Shown piece by piece: positions 43,637 to 55,026 of a stretch of DNA of 64,000 bases. The notes beneath the pieces are model-generated. The model saw nothing but the letters and a program-made list of their open reading frames with translations, made no database searches and was not told the DNA's origin. Position numbers and translations under genes: made by a program. Position 1 is the first letter of the stretch. The number at the start of each line of letters is the position of its first letter. Source of the stretch: an uncultured Monoglobus sp. (GTDB lineage: Bacteria > Bacillota > Clostridia > Monoglobales > Monoglobaceae); assembly GCA_947630135.1 (NCBI GenBank), contig CANRGH010000006.1:41577-105576 (forward strand), read 5' to 3'.

Positions 43637-44863
43637 TTATTTATCAGGCGAATTATAATCTCCGCCTTCGACTTCCTCTTCCGAACGTTCCGTTATTTTC
43701 TCCGGTTCTGCCGCTTCTTCATTCTCGGACATATTTTCGACTTCTTCTGTCTCGGACTCGAACGGTTCCGCAAAATTAAACGCCGAGTCGACCTTTTCAA
43801 AAAACGGGTCAAGCTTTCCCAAATGCGAGAAAATCGGTTTTTCAACGCATATCATACGCACTCTGTCAATAACGCTGCACACGACATAAATGCTTATCGC
43901 GGCCAAAATGCCTCTTAAAAGTATACCCCCCCCCGACGATAAATCTACTGTTCCGGTCTTGACCCACTTATACCATACACGGAAGCGCAAAATTCCGTTG
44001 TCGTGTATCAGATAAACGCCGAAAGCCGTCGCCGCGATAAAGTTGATCACTCGGTTCCTGCCGAGGTCTATATTCTTGAAGAACATGAACAGCGACACGG
44101 CCGCAAGGAACATAAACAAAGCTTCGTGGTTGGTCGGTATTCCGGCGCGGGCTTCAAAGAATTTGCTGCCGCCGGCGCTAAGCTTGTTGAACAATATCAT
44201 AAAAGCACACGTTATCGCGACAGACAGAACAAAAACCGCCATTGACACAAGCCTGTTGTCAAGGAGCTTTATTGAGAATTTTTTGATATATCCCGCAGTG
44301 AAATACATAAATATGAACCATGAGCCCAGATTAAACAATATCCTCTGCGGCGACGCGAAGGTCAATACCGACATGCCGACCAGCGAGATAAAAAGCACTG
44401 TGATAAGCGCGGTATAGCTCTTTTTGTCCAGACTCTTTATCAGGCGGTTCATAAAAGGCGATATGAAGCATATAAAAATATACACGACCGCGAACCATGC
44501 CGCGTTAAACGTTACCGGCAGCAACGAACGCAGCCAGGTCGCGTAATCATATGTCTCATGCATACAGAATTTCCCGATCAGCACAAAAATCACGCTGTAA
44601 AAGAAAAACTCAAACCATATTCTGAGCACCCTTTTAAGGCTGAATTTTGTGTCGATCAAAAAATATGAGCTTATAAGCATAAATATATTAACGCCGAGAG
44701 CGCCGCCTATGAAAAACAATGCAGCAACGATCCTTGGGCACAATCCGTTTCCTTGAACAGCACCGTACACTCCTCCGTGCATAACAAAGTGGTGAATAAT
44801 AATTATAAGCATTGATATTATTCTCAGTAGCTCAAAATTGGATTGTCTGACTTTTTTCTTCAT
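43637..44863 (-). CDS. Acyltransferase family 3 membrane protein with G9 tract
   Basis: The 408-residue protein starts SNFELLRIISMLIIIIHHFV, the acyltransferase-3 first helix with its HH pair, and has about ten membrane helices to residue 345. The last about 50 residues form a strongly acidic Glu-rich tail. Codons about 310-312 lie in a run of nine G residues (43926-43934 on the plus strand as C9). Slippage there would cut off the last helix and tail. It probably acylates a sugar of the surface glycan made by neighbours. Confidence 0.85.
   Translation of the reverse strand: MKKKVRQSNFELLRIISMLIIIIHHFVMHGGVYGAVQGNGLCPRIVAALFFIGGALGVNIFMLISSYFLIDTKFSLKRVLRIWFEFFFYSVIFVLIGKFCMHETYDYATWLRSLLPVTFNAAWFAVVYIFICFISPFMNRLIKSLDKKSYTALITVLFISLVGMSVLTFASPQRILFNLGSWFIFMYFTAGYIKKFSIKLLDNRLVSMAVFVLSVAITCAFMILFNKLSAGGSKFFEARAGIPTNHEALFMFLAAVSLFMFFKNIDLGRNRVINFIAATAFGVYLIHDNGILRFRVWYKWVKTGTVDLSSGGGILLRGILAAISIYVVCSVIDRVRMICVEKPIFSHLGKLDPFFEKVDSAFNFAEPFESETEEVENMSENEEAAEPEKITERSEEEVEGGDYNSPDK
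43926..43934 (-). repeat. Homopolymer tract G9 inside the acyltransferase gene
   Basis: Nine consecutive G on the coding strand in the context TCG...GTA, encoding Ser-Gly-Gly-Gly. See the matching tract at 47715-47723. Confidence 0.9.
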
Positions 44864-44946
44864 ATTTTAACTCCATTTTGCTTTTTACGCGCAGCCCGCC
44901 CGCAAAAACCGGCGTTGCCTTTCATATCACATTCCGAAGTCTATGG

Positions 44947-46431
44947 TCAGCAGAAATGCATCACGCACATTCCGCAGAACAACGCCGTGATAATAACCGA
45001 CGCGTACATCGAATATCTGTGCGGTTTTGAAGCTTTGTTCTTTTTGCAGTAATCCATAAAATACGCAATGAACACCGCGGACACCGTCTGCCACAGCAGC
45101 ATATATCTGAAATCCGCGGTACAGCTGTACGGATACGCAAAGTTGAATTGAATATATGACGCAAACATAAGCAGCCACACCCAAAAAGCGGAATACTTTT
45201 GAGTTTTGTCCAGCGTTTTGTATTTAAACATGACGACTATGACCGAAACAAAAACCAACAGCAACAAAGCCGCGTGAACATAATCAAGTCCCCATGCCAA
45301 TAAATTTGACATACCGTCATACGAAAATTCGCCGTGGACACCGGTTTTAATCAAAAGCATAAAAACACCGGCGTCAACAGCCATATCCGTATACGGCCGT
45401 TCTATAAAATGCAAAAACGGTATATGCAGCCATTTTTCAACAAATGACGCGTCGCCCGTATATACAACCGAATTTTCTCCCAAAATATGGACAAAGTTCA
45501 GCGGTTGGTCAAATAATATATAATTCCGTATAGGATACCACAACCCCAGAGGGAAGCAGATAATCGCAAACACCGCAAACTGAATAATTATGGTCTTTAT
45601 ATCATCCATATTCTTCATGCGTATTCTCTTAATAAAATGATACAACATAACCGGGCCTGTAACCAGAGCGATAAGTCCGCAATTAATTTTGCTCATCATT
45701 CCAAATCCAATGGAAAGCGCAATTCCGATTATATATTTTAGCTTTTGGTCCTTGTGCCACAACAACGTGAAGTATAGGGCTAATACCATAAACATAAATG
45801 CCAAAACATCATTATTAATACGGGCTGCCGCCAAGATCTGCGCCGGATATACAGCCGTGATCATGGCCGCGATTACCCTTACGCGTCCGCCCGCGTTCAG
45901 TTTCTTTAATATCATATCGCCGAATATTAAAGCAACGCAAGACGCAATGCAGGATAAAAGCTGTGACAAATATAAAAGACCGGACCATTCGCTCGCTCGC
46001 GTAAAAAACATGCCTATGCGTATAAAAACCGCAGAGAGCATATAAAACAGCGGCGGCTGATAAAACTGATACTCATTACTTGGCGGCAAATGGCCGTGCA
46101 TTATCTGATACAGATAACCCCAATGGCCCACACCGCTTTCATTGTTCATTCCAATGTCATGGGCCCTGACAAACGGACCTGTGTACATAGTGTAACCCCA
46201 GCGCAGGATTATTCCGCCCAAAATGATTAATGTAACCGTCGTTTCCGCGGTAAGCTTCTTTTTATACACGAGATATGCGGCGCAGCCCGCGAGCGTCATA
46301 AGCATAAGCCGCATGAGCACCTTTACGTCGGCTTCGTTGTTAAGCTTAAATAATCTGACGAAAATCATCAGCACGAGCGGTAAAAGACACAGCAGCAACC
46401 TTGTCAATAATTGTTTATTCTCGGATTTCAT
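44947..46431 (-). CDS. GT39/ArnT-like GT-C glycosyltransferase
   Basis: The 494-residue polytopic protein has the extracellular loop RAHDIGMNNESGVGHWGYLY and YQFYQPPLFYMLSAVF; the acidic residue early in loop one and the QPPL motif are hallmarks of the PMT/ArnT group. These enzymes transfer sugars from polyprenyl phosphate to lipids, proteins or glycans outside the cell. ATG 46431 or the TTG one codon upstream may be the start. It lies 22-25 bases after the flavoprotein gene in the same direction. Confidence 0.8.
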   Translation of the reverse strand: MKSENKQLLTRLLLCLLPLVLMIFVRLFKLNNEADVKVLMRLMLMTLAGCAAYLVYKKKLTAETTVTLIILGGIILRWGYTMYTGPFVRAHDIGMNNESGVGHWGYLYQIMHGHLPPSNEYQFYQPPLFYMLSAVFIRIGMFFTRASEWSGLLYLSQLLSCIASCVALIFGDMILKKLNAGGRVRVIAAMITAVYPAQILAAARINNDVLAFMFMVLALYFTLLWHKDQKLKYIIGIALSIGFGMMSKINCGLIALVTGPVMLYHFIKRIRMKNMDDIKTIIIQFAVFAIICFPLGLWYPIRNYILFDQPLNFVHILGENSVVYTGDASFVEKWLHIPFLHFIERPYTDMAVDAGVFMLLIKTGVHGEFSYDGMSNLLAWGLDYVHAALLLLVFVSVIVVMFKYKTLDKTQKYSAFWVWLLMFASYIQFNFAYPYSCTADFRYMLLWQTVSAVFIAYFMDYCKKNKASKPHRYSMYASVIITALFCGMCVMHFC

Positions 46432-46456
46432 CAATACACTTCCCTCTCGTAAACGA

Positions 46457-48007
46457 CTATTTTGATTCGTGATATTCTTCCTCGGTATTCACGTTCCATA
46501 TTGGCGACTTGTCGGTCTTGTGCTCAAGTATCGCGTCAACCGTCTCAAACGAAGTCACCATTGAGTGGTCCATGTTGTTATAGCGGTGCTGTCCGTTTCT
46601 GCCGACGCAGTAGAGATTTTCAAAGCCGTTTAAATATTCTATCAGTTCGTCCATTTGGTCATATGTGTCAAAGTAGGCGGGATATGCTTTCTTGATCCTC
46701 TCTCTGTGAGCGTCCAACACGTCTTTTCTGTCTATCACTCCGATTTTTTCAAGCTCGCCTTTCGCGAACTCGATAAAATCCTCGTCGCTCATGTTCCAGT
46801 ATTTGTCGCCCTCGTCGCAGAAATACTCAAGACCGATCCAGACTTTGTTTTCAAAGTCCTCAACCATATAGGGCGACCAGTTGTTGAATATCTGTATCCT
46901 GCCGAGCTTCACCGACGTGTCCTGAACATATATCCAGCAGTCGGGCACGATATTGTTTACGGTTTTTATATTCGTTTTGTTTTCAAGCTTGAGCTTGTCC
47001 ACCAACAGTCCCACTGTTATAAAATCGCGGTAGGGCAGGCCGTTCGCGATCTTTTTCATCTCGGGCTCGGGTTTTGTGAACGCGTTCAGCAGATCCTTGA
47101 CCGGCATGGACGAGATAAGCACGTCGCACTCAATTGTCTTTCTCTCACCGTTCTCGATATACTCAACGCCGGTTATTTTGCCGTCGGCTTCATTGATCTT
47201 AACAACCGGGCAGTTCATCTTGACCTCAGCACCCATCTCAACCGCTCTGTCGCGGACGGTCTCCCACAGCTGGCCGGGGCCGAATTTCGGATACACAAAC
47301 TCTTCGATCAGCGACGTCTCGACTTTTCTGTTGTTGCCGCCGAAAATCTTGCCGAACATATCCTTGATCACCGCTTTTATCGAAAGGCCCTTCACGCGCT
47401 GTGAGCCCCAGTCCGCGGATATGTATTTCGGGTGTCTGCCCCATAGCTTTTCGGTGTAGCCTTCAAAGAACATTGAATAAAGCACTTTGCCGAAGCGGTT
47501 AATATAAAAATTTTCAAGCGAGTCCTCGGGCAGCTTTTTTGCGGTGGCGCCGAGGTAGGAAAATCCCGCCTTCATTGTGGTGAAGAAGCCCATATTCTTT
47601 ATGGTCTCCCACTTCATTGTAACCGGATAGTCGAAAAACTTGCCGTCATAATAAATTCTCGACACGCGGGTTCGCTTTAACATGACATTATCGTTTTTTT
47701 CGGGATCTAAAGTACCCCCCCCCGACGCAAATTCGCGCTTACGTCCCAGAATTATATCATCCTTTGAGGGCGCGCCCTGCGGCGGCAGTATGCTGTACCA
47801 CCACTTGGTGACGCGGTCATCCTTCGAGAAAAAGCGGTGGCCGCCTATATCCATTCTGTTGCCCTTATATCTCACGGTTTGAGATATTCCGCCTATCCTG
47901 TCGCTTTCTTCGAGAATTGTGACCTTATGATCCTTCGATCTGCTCAAAAGCTCATGGGCGGCCGTAAGTCCGGCGGGACCCGCGCCGATAATTACAACAT
48001 TTTTCAT
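46457..48007 (-). CDS. FAD-dependent oxidoreductase, UDP-galactopyranose-mutase-like, with G9 tract
   Basis: The 516-residue protein starts [18 protein letters not shown] (FAD Rossmann motif) and has [23 protein letters not shown] and the C-terminal [17 protein letters not shown]. These are features of the NAD(P)/FAD amine-oxidase/UGM-like family found in glycan clusters, where some members convert sugar nucleotides. A run of nine G (47715-47723) covers codons about 95-97 (SGGG). A one-base slip there would destroy the protein early. It is followed by the GT-C gene and preceded by GtrA. Confidence 0.8.
   Translation of the reverse strand: MKNVVIIGAGPAGLTAAHELLSRSKDHKVTILEESDRIGGISQTVRYKGNRMDIGGHRFFSKDDRVTKWWYSILPPQGAPSKDDIILGRKREFASGGGTLDPEKNDNVMLKRTRVSRIYYDGKFFDYPVTMKWETIKNMGFFTTMKAGFSYLGATAKKLPEDSLENFYINRFGKVLYSMFFEGYTEKLWGRHPKYISADWGSQRVKGLSIKAVIKDMFGKIFGGNNRKVETSLIEEFVYPKFGPGQLWETVRDRAVEMGAEVKMNCPVVKINEADGKITGVEYIENGERKTIECDVLISSMPVKDLLNAFTKPEPEMKKIANGLPYRDFITVGLLVDKLKLENKTNIKTVNNIVPDCWIYVQDTSVKLGRIQIFNNWSPYMVEDFENKVWIGLEYFCDEGDKYWNMSDEDFIEFAKGELEKIGVIDRKDVLDAHRERIKKAYPAYFDTYDQMDELIEYLNGFENLYCVGRNGQHRYNNMDHSMVTSFETVDAILEHKTDKSPIWNVNTEEEYHESK
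47715..47723 (-). repeat. Homopolymer tract G9 inside the flavoprotein gene
   Basis: Nine consecutive G on the coding strand in the context TCG...GTA, encoding Ser-Gly-Gly-Gly, the same local design as the tract at 43926-43934. Confidence 0.9.
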
Positions 48008-48019
48008 TTATCTTCTCTC

Positions 48020-48463
48020 CTATTCTGAGTATATTATTTTCTTTCTGGCAACAAAGTTCCACACCAGCACGATCGCAGCCGCGACGATCTTTGAAAGCAG
48101 GAAATAGAGCCCAATCACATCGGTAAACAACCACATGATAAGCTCGGTAAGCCCAAGGCCTATCACGCCTATTATTCCGTATATTATAAACTCCGCGGCT
48201 CTGCCGGTTTTGCGCTCGTTTCCGTTAAACACAAAGCATACCGAAAGCACATAATTCACAACCAAACCGAACACGAAGGCAATCGCCGCGGCGATAAGAT
48301 AGTGCATAAACTTCTCGCACAGCCACAGCGCGCCCGCGTCGGCAACAAAGGCTATGCCGCCGACAAAAATATATCTGAAAAACTGGATAAACGCGTTTGT
48401 TGTTTCCGAGCGAAAAAGCGCGTTCATATCAAGCCTTTTCAGCGCGTTAAAAAATTCTTTCAT
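48020..48463 (-). CDS. GtrA-family membrane protein
   Basis: The 147-residue protein has four membrane helices with the GtrA opening FIQFFRYIFVGGIAFVADAG and a closing FVARKKIIYSE. GtrA-type proteins are linked to flipping of polyprenyl-phosphate sugars. The GT2 gene at 4370-5320 could make such a donor, although it is far away. Cotranscribed with its neighbours. Confidence 0.88.
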   Translation of the reverse strand: MKEFFNALKRLDMNALFRSETTNAFIQFFRYIFVGGIAFVADAGALWLCEKFMHYLIAAAIAFVFGLVVNYVLSVCFVFNGNERKTGRAAEFIIYGIIGVIGLGLTELIMWLFTDVIGLYFLLSKIVAAAIVLVWNFVARKKIIYSE

Positions 48464-48504
48464 AATTCCTCCAATTTATTTTATAGGATGCGTCGGCATT
48501 ATCA

Positions 48505-49743
48505 TCATTCGAACCAACCGAGAAAATATCCGACTGTTCCGACAATATTTATACCCATTCCCCAGAAAAACATCGGCAGGTAGAGTAGGCTTAAGTTATA
48601 TTTAGAATTTTTCAGCATGCAGGCTATACCGAATAAAACCGAGGGAATCATGTCAACGGTGTATCTGTTTCCGAATTGCGAGCCGCCCAACGTTCTGTGC
48701 ACGCACAATAACAACATATGGGCAAAAAAGAGCGCGATAACCAACCAAAGCTCAACGCTTTTCACATTCTTTTTTATTCCGCAAAGATAACACAAAACAA
48801 AAGCCATAAAAATCGGACTTATCAGCCACAGCGCGCACCCGTTAAATCTGGGGAACTGAACTATTCCGTCTTTTATTTCAGGCAAATCAAACATGCGCTT
48901 TAAATTCGGCAATAAATATGACGCGGAAAACTGCGGTTCTCCAACTCCCTGACGAAATTCGGGAAGATAATTGTGTCCAAACTCAAAAACATTGTCAAAA
49001 CGCAAATAGTTAAGAACCATTAAAAATATGCCGACCGCCAAAGGAGGCAAGATCCACCACCAGTATTTTTTTGCGGCGTCAATCGGTTTGATAGAATTTT
49101 CATCAAATTTCTTGAAAAGTAGCCACGCGATAAGCGGAAGGTAAACAATTTGCAAGGGACGGCAGCCAAAGGCGAGAGACAGAAGAAACATGGAAGCCCA
49201 ACCGCATTTCACTTTTTTTGTCATCGCATAATATATTGACATCATTGTGAAAGTAAACGCCGCAACTTGAGCAAAGTACCAAACTCCCGCGTTTACCGCG
49301 ACATGGATGAAATTAGAGCCGATCGTGGCAAATAATGCGAAAAAAACTGAAGCGGCGTTTGACTCGGTTTTCTCGTAAACAATTTTGTAGGCGTAAACAG
49401 CGCCGATTATACCGATCGTTGTTACAACAAAGTTATCGGGCACCTTGTCAAACAGCAGGCAAAAAGGCAAAAGAATAACGGAAGGTATCGGGGGAAAACT
49501 GATAAAATACTTTCCTCCGTATTCCGCGATCTCCAAATATGAATAATTCTGCCCGAGGTCAAGATAACCCTGAAGCCAGCGGCGGGCTTGAAGAACATAT
49601 GAATTATACGTTGCCTGCGAAAACAATGATAAATCAGTAAAAGCCCATAAGACGCTGTATGCCGCAAGCATACAAAGCACTAATGTTAAAATCCCAAGAA
49701 TTTCACTTTTTTTATTAAGCGCATAATCATGTAACTTATTCAT
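48505..49743 (-). CDS. GT-C-type polytopic membrane glycosyltransferase, substrate unknown
   Basis: The 412-residue protein has about eleven membrane helices. The outer-loop region with GGKYFISFPPIPSVILLPF and a later GCRPLQIVYLPLIAWLL fit GT-C-type enzymes of the mannosyltransferase superfamily, but no acidic catalytic pair could be assigned with certainty. It is the first gene of the leftward glycan cluster, with a consensus promoter at 49789-49817. Confidence 0.65.
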   Translation of the reverse strand: MNKLHDYALNKKSEILGILTLVLCMLAAYSVLWAFTDLSLFSQATYNSYVLQARRWLQGYLDLGQNYSYLEIAEYGGKYFISFPPIPSVILLPFCLLFDKVPDNFVVTTIGIIGAVYAYKIVYEKTESNAASVFFALFATIGSNFIHVAVNAGVWYFAQVAAFTFTMMSIYYAMTKKVKCGWASMFLLSLAFGCRPLQIVYLPLIAWLLFKKFDENSIKPIDAAKKYWWWILPPLAVGIFLMVLNYLRFDNVFEFGHNYLPEFRQGVGEPQFSASYLLPNLKRMFDLPEIKDGIVQFPRFNGCALWLISPIFMAFVLCYLCGIKKNVKSVELWLVIALFFAHMLLLCVHRTLGGSQFGNRYTVDMIPSVLFGIACMLKNSKYNLSLLYLPMFFWGMGINIVGTVGYFLGWFE

Positions 49744-49788
49744 TTGTCACACCAATCCTTACAACAAATTATTATATGACATTATATT

Positions 49789-49817
49789 ATTTTACTCCAT
49801 TTTATTACAGATGTCAA
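49789..49817 (-). promoter_or_regulatory. Promoter of the leftward glycan cluster
   Basis: Minus-strand TTGACA (49812-49817), 17-base spacer, TAAAAT (49789-49794). Confidence 0.75.
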
Positions 49818-49870
49818 TACTTATTTATTTTTTATCATTGTGTTGCTTTGAATTTTGTTATTATACAGCA

Positions 49871-49896
49871 AAAAGAGGTCCCGAAGGACCTCTTTT
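49871..49896 (-). terminator. Terminator of the S-layer gene
   Basis: AAAAGAGGTCC-TTCG-GGACCTCTTTT stem running into a T-rich tract 14 bases after the S-layer stop codon. Confidence 0.88.
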
Positions 49897-49909
49897 GATT
49901 ACTCAGTGA

Positions 49910-52900
49910 TTACTGAATGTTGTAGTTGTACTGACGCTGCATGTAGATAACTACGTCGCCTGTTCTCTGGTAATCTCTTACGTATACGTAATCGAGCATT
50001 CCGGCAACGGGGTTAACCTCTGCAAATCCGCCGTAGGCAATTGTCTCGCCTGTCGACTGACCTTCATCACCGGCCAGATACTTGTCAACATAGATGTCGC
50101 CGATACCGCCGAGACCGCATCTTGATCTGGGTGATCTTGAAGCGTCATACAGGTAGTAGTTAGCTGTCAAGTTGCCAAGCTGAACACGCTTTGTGTTAGC
50201 GAAGTTGGGCAGTGAATCGCCTTCGCTCATCTGAGCTACGGTAATTCTCGAACCGTTAATTCCTACAACAGCACCGAATGTAACCTGCTCCTGATTTGAA
50301 GCGTAGCTGCTGTTATCAGTATTGGGCTGATAGAGCTTCTTGATCTTCGGAACACCGGGGTTGTTGCCGCCGCTGTTGATGTCAGATCTGATCTCTGTGC
50401 CATCCTGGAATGTCAGATAAGGCTGAGCCGATGTGATCTGTCCGTTTGTCATACCGAACTTGAACAGTGATCCGGCCTGTGTTGAAGCTGTCAGAGTGTC
50501 GTTGGAAACGAAGTCCTCAGAAGTTGTGGCAGACTTCAGCTCGCCGTCCTGATAGTACTGAACGTCAAGTGAGTTGTTAGCGCCTGTACCAACAGATGTT
50601 ACGAACGCAACGCCTGTCTCGGGGCTTGTAGCTATATCAGAGTTGAACAGAACCAGAACGTCCGCATATCCCTCTGAATTGCCGTTCGTGTAAGCAACAG
50701 CCTGGTTGCCCGACATTGTTGTCAGAGCAGCACCGTTAGAAACTGTGCAGTCCTCAGTAGCCTCGCCAGCCGCAGACTGACCGAATGCGAAGTGGTCGTT
50801 GGGGTTACCGATGAAGAATACCAGTGTGTCAGCTGTTACGTCGATGCTCTCGTTTGTGCCGATGTAGATAGCCGCATCGTCCTGATCATATCTGTAAGAG
50901 TTAGCTGTTGTAGCCTGATACAGTGTCTGATCCTCGTCGAGATCCGAATCGCCGATCGTGCTGTTTGTAAGAGGCAGAGTGAGCGATCTGATAGCACCGT
51001 TAGAAGCGTTCAGAGTAACAACCTGTCCTACGATAGACTCAACGGCGTCACGAACTGTGCTTTCGTTGTTCTTGTACTGATAGTTTACATAGTCTGTAGC
51101 TGTATCATTGCCTCTGAAGATAGGTGTCGGGTTGTAGATACCTACCGAAGAAGCGAACTGAGCCTCAGCGATTGTGCCGTCCTTGTAGATGAACTGCAGG
51201 ATCGGAACTTCAGCGCCGAATGTAGCTGTTCCCATTGTAGCGTTCAAGATGTAAGCGTAGTTGTCGCTTGTGCCGCCCTGAGCGTTGAGGTCTCTGTTGT
51301 AAGCAACGATCTTGCCATACTTGTCAACATAGAATGTACCTGTTGAACCGGGTCTGATCTGAGCCTGGTTGTAAGCGCCGTCAGCAACGTCATATGTCGT
51401 ATCGCCGATTGTGTAAGCGCTGCCGCCGAACGATGTGTCGGAAGAAACCTCACGGCTTACTGTGCCGGCGATAGCTGTGCTTGCGCCGTCGAGTACTTCG
51501 ATGTTATAGTACAAGCTGCCCGAATACTTTGTATTGGCAACGATTGAAAGAACATCCCACTCCTTAAGCTGAGTGTAATCATAGGGCTTGCCGTCCTTTG
51601 TGATTGTGATGTAAGAATCGTTAGAAGCGTTGCTGAAGTCAATTCTGTTTACGTTGTTGTCCTTAGCTCTTGTACCAACAGTGTTCTTGAACGAGAGCTG
51701 ACCTCTGTTCGAGAGCTCCTGTACAACGCCGGCGGTTGCAACGTCAACAAAGATGAAGTCATAACCCGCTGTCTGGTTGTTGTCGATCAATGTAACCTGG
51801 CCGCTGTAAGAGCTGTTGGCCGATACGTTGTACTTAGTATCCTCAGCGTTGTCCTGAGGAGCAAATACATCGTTGATGTTGTAACCGCAGATGCCGTTGT
51901 AAACAACATACGCGCCTTCGCTGTCGATAGGCAGTCTTGTGGCCGATCTGTCGTTCTCGCCTCTCATGTAGTAGATAGCTTCGCGGTTCGCTGTGGGATC
52001 GAGATAGCTGTACTGATCAAGCGTGAATGTAGCAGTTGTGTTCTGACCCTCTGTGGGTGTGATAGAAATAATAGTTCCGATGTCCGAGTTAGTGTTGCGA
52101 ACGTAAAGTGTTACGTCATAACCGAAATACTCAGCGGCATTTGTGCTGCCTACATAGAACTCATAACCACTTGCGTTGTAATCATATGTTGTGCTCTCAG
52201 CCTTGAACAGATCAGTGATAGCAACTCTTACTGTCTCGCTTCTCGATGTGCCGAGTGTCTTCGGGCCTGTGAGGTCTGTTATCTCGTTAGAAATAACGTT
52301 ACCTCTCATCTTGATAACGCCGAGATACTGATCGAGGCAAGTCTTAAGGGGCTGCCATGTGCCGTCATAGATAACGTACTGGCCGTTGCCGCCGTAAGCG
52401 AGTCTGTCCATAAGAGGAGCCTCGATAGCGTTAGCAACGATCTGAGCAACCTGACCTCTTGTCGACTCTGTGCCGTCAGCGCCGCCTACAACGCCTTCTG
52501 TAACGCCATATCTGCTGGCAGCCAGCTCATAACCTGTGGGATAACCGCCGTTGTCAAGAGCATAGTTCTTGTAACCGAGGTTCTCCATAACCATCTTTAT
52601 AACATCCTGATACTGAACGTTATCGTCGGGTCCGAAAGTACCGTCGCCATAACCGTTGATGATACCCTGGTTAGTAGCCGATGCAATATAACCGGAAGCC
52701 CAGTGTGTAGCAGGAACGTCTGTAAAGATTGTGTTTGTCTGCGCAACAGCGCCTGTCTGTCCCTTCATTCTCGCAAGAATAGCCGTGATCTCGGCTCTTG
52801 TGATCGTGTCATTGGGACGGAAACTCATAACGCCGTCATTGTTTTCGTCGTCACCTGTCAAAATGCCAAGCTGGTTTAATGTTTCGATTGCTGCAGAATA

Positions 52901-53014
52901 AGTATCGGTGTCATTAACGTCGTCAAACGAGGATGCGAACGCAACCATGCTGAGCGAGCTGATGATCATTGCGAATACCGCAACTAAAGCAATCACCTTT
53001 TTGAGATTTCTCAT
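49910..53014 (-). CDS. S-layer protein with N-terminal SLH domains
   Basis: The 1034-residue exported protein has a signal peptide (1-27, ending VAFA) and three SLH repeats (about 28-205; TDVPATHWASGYIASATNQG, then NGYGDGTFGPDDNVQYQDVIKMV). The remaining 800 residues are rich in Thr, Ser, Asn, Asp and Gly with no Cys, typical of crystalline surface-layer proteins. ATG 53014 is chosen because GGAGG is 11 bases upstream; TTG 53023 is too close to it. Codon use favours AGA, GTA/GTT and GCT/GCA more than its neighbours, as in very highly expressed genes. A long 5' leader and a strong promoter and terminator fit a major protein. Confidence 0.88.
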   Translation of the reverse strand: MRNLKKVIALVAVFAMIISSLSMVAFASSFDDVNDTDTYSAAIETLNQLGILTGDDENNDGVMSFRPNDTITRAEITAILARMKGQTGAVAQTNTIFTDVPATHWASGYIASATNQGIINGYGDGTFGPDDNVQYQDVIKMVMENLGYKNYALDNGGYPTGYELAASRYGVTEGVVGGADGTESTRGQVAQIVANAIEAPLMDRLAYGGNGQYVIYDGTWQPLKTCLDQYLGVIKMRGNVISNEITDLTGPKTLGTSRSETVRVAITDLFKAESTTYDYNASGYEFYVGSTNAAEYFGYDVTLYVRNTNSDIGTIISITPTEGQNTTATFTLDQYSYLDPTANREAIYYMRGENDRSATRLPIDSEGAYVVYNGICGYNINDVFAPQDNAEDTKYNVSANSSYSGQVTLIDNNQTAGYDFIFVDVATAGVVQELSNRGQLSFKNTVGTRAKDNNVNRIDFSNASNDSYITITKDGKPYDYTQLKEWDVLSIVANTKYSGSLYYNIEVLDGASTAIAGTVSREVSSDTSFGGSAYTIGDTTYDVADGAYNQAQIRPGSTGTFYVDKYGKIVAYNRDLNAQGGTSDNYAYILNATMGTATFGAEVPILQFIYKDGTIAEAQFASSVGIYNPTPIFRGNDTATDYVNYQYKNNESTVRDAVESIVGQVVTLNASNGAIRSLTLPLTNSTIGDSDLDEDQTLYQATTANSYRYDQDDAAIYIGTNESIDVTADTLVFFIGNPNDHFAFGQSAAGEATEDCTVSNGAALTTMSGNQAVAYTNGNSEGYADVLVLFNSDIATSPETGVAFVTSVGTGANNSLDVQYYQDGELKSATTSEDFVSNDTLTASTQAGSLFKFGMTNGQITSAQPYLTFQDGTEIRSDINSGGNNPGVPKIKKLYQPNTDNSSYASNQEQVTFGAVVGINGSRITVAQMSEGDSLPNFANTKRVQLGNLTANYYLYDASRSPRSRCGLGGIGDIYVDKYLAGDEGQSTGETIAYGGFAEVNPVAGMLDYVYVRDYQRTGDVVIYMQRQYNYNIQ

Positions 53015-53138
53015 ATGTCTCAAATCCTCCTTAAAATATTAAAATTTTAATTTTTTTTACAAAATTAATTTACATTCGCCGCCGAAAAATAAACAGAACA
53101 TTTTTATCCTATCATACTTTTTCTTTAGCTTACTACAG

Positions 53139-53168
53139 ATTATAACACCAAATAGGGCAAATTGTCAA
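53139..53168 (-). promoter_or_regulatory. Promoter of the S-layer gene with long leader
   Basis: Minus-strand TTGACA (53163-53168), 18-base spacer, TATAAT (53139-53144); the transcript would have an AT-rich leader of about 118 bases. Confidence 0.75.
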
Positions 53169-53211
53169 TAAGTATTTTATCTTTTCACACAATTGTAACA
53201 AAATAACCAAA

Positions 53212-54917
<1,706 letters not shown>

Positions 54918-54991
54918 GAGGAACAAGGAAAATTGTTTAAATTTTGTAACCGTTTGTAACTTTGTATCTAACTTTATGTAACAAAAAACTG

Positions 54992-55020
54992 TTGCATTTT
55001 TCCCCGGAATGTGTTATACT
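54992..55020 (+). promoter_or_regulatory. Promoter of the panB leader RNA
   Basis: TTGCAT (54992-54997), 17-base spacer, TATACT (55015-55020), 286 bases before panB. Confidence 0.7.
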
Positions 55021-55026
55021 CATACT

